Below, piece by piece: positions 59,651 to 64,000 of a DNA stretch of 64,000 bases. Location: contig CM043958.1 in assembly GCA_014529385.2 (NCBI GenBank), positions 157,263,793 to 157,327,792 of the forward strand, read 5' to 3'. The translations under genes and the position numbers were made by a program. Numbering within the stretch: position 1 is the stretch's first letter; the number at the start of each line of letters is the position of its first letter. The stretch is from Adiantum capillus-veneris. Taxonomy: Eukaryota > Streptophyta > Polypodiopsida > Polypodiales > Pteridaceae. The notes below the pieces were generated by a model, which searched no databases, was not told where the DNA came from, and saw only the letters and a list, made by a program, of their open reading frames with translations.

Positions 59651-62128
59651 AAGATGTAGCCTTCTTTTCCAACCCATCTCTCTCTTTACGTTATCCAAGT
59701 GCTTAGACCACTCACTTGTTTGCAAGAAATAGATTATGTTTTTTGACTCCTCTTGAATTTGATACTTGGGCTCTTGTTACTTCATGGCTCACACTATCAT
59801 TTGAAGTTTCTGATTGGTTTCCTTCTTATGGGCCCTCACAACATGTTGCATGTGTGTAGCTTCAAGTTAACTCATCAAGGATTTCACCTACTTAAGCTAC
59901 TCAAGTAAGGAAGAGTTTTTGCATTTTCATGTCTTGAATCTATCTTATTACTAGCAAAGCATAGCCTTCATAAGATTTTGTATACCTAATTCTTTGCACA
60001 ACTCTAGATCAACCTTCGTGGTAGCACCCCAATAGCCCCGAGTAGATATAGTACTCAATCACACCCCCCATGTAAATCACCTAATTGGGCCATAGTTGTA
60101 CGAAGAAAAAATAATTTCTAATGTGAATTCTTATGATCGAAGACTTTCTTAAATTTTCCCTTACCTTTTAGTCCAAAAAGTAAGGGAGGTTAGCTTTAGT
60201 TTTTATGTAAGGGAGAAGGAATTTATTTACTTTACTACTTGCACACGTTTTTGAAGTATAGTCTAGATAGAAGTAAAGGATAAGTACATTTTAATATGAA
60301 TTTACGTGTATATCAACATATTAAATCTCTAATATATACTTACAAATAAAAAATTCACCTACATATAGAGAGGGATGACAAAGATGGTGTATATGGGGCG
60401 GCTATGAGTGTGATGAGAGTGGGACATAGTTAGGATACACTTGCTAGCAATGGTAAATATGAAAGTTGAAAAATGAAAGCCATGAAATTTGATGGCTACT
60501 ATGATTGTGGCGAGAGTGGGGCATAGTTTGGGTAAACATGAAAGTTGAAAAATGAAAGCAATTTTTAGCAAGATGCTTGCTTAAGAGATTTACCATTTTA
60601 TGCAAATTAGCATCCTTAAGACTCTACCACATAGAGGTCAAGGTGACCCAATTGACCAATTACCAGGTCAACCCTAGTCATAGAATTTTTGCCAAGTGTG
60701 GAGTATGCTCAATCACAAAATGTGATTAATTGTGCACCATGATTAATCTTGTTAATTGATTTAGCTTTCTTGGGAGTAGATGCACACCTATTGAACCCTT
60801 GAACCCACAAACAAGCTAAATGACCAAACCAGTAGGCTATTTTGATCACACTACGACTGCTCAAACACACATTGTGTATTTGTTCATGCTTTGAAAAGGG
60901 TGGTTGTACCTATATGGGTGCTGGCTGTTGGTTTTGCTACATAGAGAGTGAGTTGGAATTTTAGCCCAACCCTTCATGATCCACATGTTGAGACAAACGA
61001 ACGAGAATTTAATAAAGAATAACATTGGTTAAGCTGTCTTTTGGCTCTTTTGATTGGAAAAAATGATACTTTCTTCTTAACTTGCACTTGAAGGCTAGGG
61101 GAGAAAATTTATGTGATGCACACAAGGAATATGTGCTATATACATGTCCAAAACCCCTAAACATCATTCTAGCATGAAAGAAAGGACTCACACTAAATTT
61201 TGAGCACTTCATCCATCCTGGTAGAGCAGTGCATTGCTGACACAAGATTAATGGTAAAGAGTTTTAGATGATACTGCACAAAGATAACATCTTCACACTC
61301 TGATTTGACATGCAAGGATGCACTATTTTCTTGAACAATTTGAGTCATCTTCTTTTTGGCCTGCCCAAAGAGCAAGGTTGTCGAGGCGTATACTACTTTG
61401 TAAACCAAAACTAGAAACATATAGTTTTTAGCATTTTACTGATGAAAATTCCCTATTAGGTGAAAGATAAAAGGTTCACTTAATATCATTAATAATCAAT
61501 CATTACGCAAGATATTTGGTCGCCCATGTTATTTGTGTAACTGCTAATAGTGGAATGATGACATAGAGTGGTCCCAATTGTAGAAGGAGTTGTTTGGGGT
61601 CCTTGCTACATGAAATTATTATTGCATTGTGCATCCTAGTGGATGGTGCTACTCAAATGATGTGCAAAATTGGGGTGGGGTGTGTTGAGAGGTTGGGTGT
61701 TGTAAGCCCTAATTCCAAAACAAGCCACATTCAAAATTTGTGGTGGTGGGAGGGGCCTCTGTGTCATCTTGCAAAGGGCATCTATAGATTTTATACCCTA
61801 AAAAAGTGTTCTTAGTGAAAGTTTTGAGTTGTGTCAAAGGTGGTGCTCATGCACGTGATTTGAATAGCATCATTGCATGAAGATGATGATAGAGTTGTAG
61901 TTTTCCTTAATATGCTATGCTCTTATAAATGCAAATAATATTCTTGGCAACAAATGATTTGTAGACCTTGTCAAATACTATTCACTCTTAAGAGTATATG
62001 TTGGATCCCTCGTTATAAGGATGTAATTGCACCCACTATATTACACATCCACAAAAACATACTAGTATGATACAACACCCTATCCTTAGCCACAATGCTA
62101 TGCAAAGTTTTTTGAAGTAGAAGCTATG
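59651..62128. other. Intergenic stretch, nothing recognised
   Basis: About 2.5 kb of AT-rich sequence with short frames on both strands and no domain, LTR or tandem structure I can support. A 'gcgagagtggg(g/a)catagtt' phrase recurs near 60410 and 60510 with 'catgaaagttgaaaaatgaaagc' beside it, a small local duplication. Confidence 0.4.

Positions 62129-62184
<56 letters not shown>
62129..62184. repeat. (GT)n run passing into (GC)n
   Basis: Alternating purine-pyrimidine sequence for about 56 bp: (GT)n to 62175, then (GC)n to 62184. Confidence 0.92.
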
Positions 62185-62185
<1 letters not shown>

Positions 62186-62859
62186 TCTTAATAAGAGAAA
62201 ACACAAAATAATTACTAGGAATTAATTTTGGCAACTTTGTGGTGGCTATTTAGACTCATGCTAAACCTAGAAACCTCCTTCTTGGGATTGTGATACAATC
62301 TACCCATTGGGTTTTTTAATCAAAGGCCTCGATGTTCTTTTTTGAGCTTGTTTTGAGGATTTCAATGGTTTCCTTATTCTTCGCCCTTTTGTTCTCTAAG
62401 TTCATATGATTTAGAAATTGTATCATCCCCAAGAAATCAATTTTGCAAGGAGCATAAGCACAAAGGGCATCGTCGTCTCATGCATGCTACTGTAAAGAGA
62501 GCTCACTATTTGAACAAGATCACAGGAGAAGGAAAAAGTAACTTTCCTCTCCTATAGTGAGCTTTTGGAAACCCTAACAAAAATCTTAGCTTCATCCAAC
62601 CATTTGATAATATGTTTGGAGATGAAGAATTCTTGGAATCTTCAAAGCTTAAGCACGTTTTTATGTAATCTTTGAACCAAAGGAGAGGCAGCAAAAAAGT
62701 AGAATGCATGATTTTTTTTTTATTATTATGAAGCAATTCCTCTCAAGAAAGGCAAAGAACGGAGACGCCTTTAGCTAGGGTAGGGAGAGTATAGTTAGAA
62801 GTATGTGGACGAGTTTGGGACTTGCATCTCTAAGCCATTAATTACAAAAGAATAGACTT
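62185..62859. other. Intergenic stretch, nothing recognised
   Basis: It may be the gag 5' part or leader of the gypsy element that follows; no motif was seen. Confidence 0.35.
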
Positions 62860-64000
62860 TGGTGAGCAAAGCAATATTTCTAAGAAAGGCTTCTAGAGGA
62901 CATGCAAGCATATGTTAATGCTCAAAGATCAAAGAAAATATTGGAAGGTATACATCACACTATGGTAGCTTCCAAGATTAATCAAGATTTAGGCAAGAAG
63001 GGAAATAATCCTAAGGATGGGAAATACAAGTTCTTTGAAAGAGCGAAGGACAAAAATTCTTCTTCTAAGAATGGCAATCCAAAGGACAAAAATGGCTACC
63101 AAGCTAAGGATTGGCTCATTTCAAAAGCGATTGATAAATTGCAAAAAGATAATAAGTGTTTCAAAAGTGGGGAGCAAGGTGCTCATTGATACCTACCATT
63201 ATAAGCATGCAAAGAAGAGAACTTCCCAACCATCCTTGGTTTTATGCTCTGGCATAACAAGGTTACCCTCAAGGAGGATCCTTATGATATGCATAGGAAA
63301 ACTATGCAAGCATGATGCATCGGTTTTTATTTGACCTTTGTTCATGACCTTGTTCTACACATAACTTCATATTTGTGGAGTTTGCTTCAAAGCTTTGGAT
63401 TTATCCCCATGAGATGGAAGAAGCCATACTGAGACTGATGGAGCCTTTAAAGGTAAATAGGTTCCAATCATTGCATTGATATGTGAGATTACATGTGAAA
63501 AGGGTATGTGGACAAAGAAGGTTTCTTCCTCTCTCCGCTAAAGAATAACAATGTGTTACTAGGGGCACGATGGTTTGATTGTATGTCAGCCTTATTATAG
63601 TTTCCATATAGAGTTGTTCATTTTAGCATAGAGGCAGAGAGATGAATCTCCATTTCATTGAGAGAGGAAACACTGATTTCTATTGTATCTCATGATTAGT
63701 CAACAAAGAATTATATTTCTATTTTCATGATTTTTGTCAAGGAGTCTTCTCATGATGATTGTCTCCCTCCTTATGACCCGAAATCCTTTGAGGAGGTATC
63801 AAATTTTAGTTCTCCTCTTGTCGATAATGTTGATTTGTTCATAGATGCTATCCCACATGGATAACATCCTAAAAGAGGGGATGATGATCATAGGATATAG
63901 CTCATGCTTGGAAGCTCTCCCTCTAATAGGCCTCCCTATCAAGTCTTAATGGATCAACAAGAGGAGATTATGACACATTTTACTGAGCTCATGGAGAAGG
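62860..64000 (+). pseudogene. Decayed Ty3/gypsy element: gag end, protease, start of RT (cut by the window)
   Basis: The gag C-terminal frame is 62902-63189, with a Lys/Asn-rich stretch and a degenerate zinc knuckle 'KCFKSGEQGAH' (second Cys changed to Ser) followed by a stop. At about 63510-63690 shifted frames read 'LKNNNVLLGARWFD' and 'FPYRVVHFS', the protease C-terminal block. At 63930-63998 'SNRPPYQVLMDQQEEIMTHF' and 'TELMEK' mark the start of RT. Several stops (for example near 63863 and 63897) show decay. The rest lies beyond 64000. Confidence 0.75.

Overview
This looks like nuclear DNA from a land plant with a large, repeat-rich genome. It contains spliced genes with GT-AG introns, plant-type Ty1/copia and Ty3/gypsy LTR retrotransposons with initiator-Met tRNA primer sites, a plant MuDR-type transposase, an L1-type LINE and many long (GA)n/(CT)n tracts. 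Introns of 6.6 kb and 21.6 kb packed with transposons fit a fern or gymnosperm better than a compact angiosperm genome, but I cannot name the species.

Only two host genes can be read with confidence, both on the + strand. The first (exons 8722-17147) is the 3' part of an HflX-type GTPase gene. Eight exons give the linker and the whole G domain; the N-terminal exons were not found. Its last intron (10234-16793) splits the G4 motif NKxD and holds a copia element (about 13080-15920), itself interrupted by a 586-bp inverted-repeat element with a perfect 10-bp target duplication. The second gene (exons 32108-55159) encodes a GH5 mannan endo-1,4-beta-mannosidase in five exons. Its first intron is about 21.6 kb and is almost entirely nested LTR elements.

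Layout. 1-495: gypsy LTR fragment. 540-2330: dead LINE. 2823-6616: 3'-truncated copia, minus strand. 6617-7700: cluster of (GA)n-headed repeats. 8153-8344: unidentified acidic reading frame with one stop. 8722-17147: HflX gene. 18933-20341: broken MULE transposase. 20342-22540: tandem and simple repeats. 23200-26373: decayed minus-strand gypsy-like element. 28360-31340: decayed minus-strand copia. 32108-55159: mannanase gene. 56823-59650: tandem duplications and a decayed minus-strand gypsy integrase. 62860-64000: start of a decayed plus-strand gypsy that runs out of the window.

Inside the mannanase intron the order of insertion can be read from target-site duplications (TSDs) and interrupted LTRs. 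A copia relic (52862-53670) abuts an LTR element 'B' (about 32751-52855, minus). B's left LTR carries a solo gypsy LTR (about 32998-33718) and was split by element 'A1' (33780-37558, TSD TATGC on both sides). B's internal region was split by 'A2' (40890-51624). A2's 5' LTR was in turn split by a nearly complete chromodomain gypsy 'C' (41834-48045). A1 and A2 belong to one non-autonomous family with 1.24-kb LTRs that begin with a perfect 12-bp palindrome containing a CACGTG G-box. They share an unidentified reading frame where reverse transcriptase and integrase would be expected. That family and a (GA)n-headed short repeat with a GGCCAAAATGGCC-like core are the least familiar things here. I see no convincing new enzymatic or defence system.
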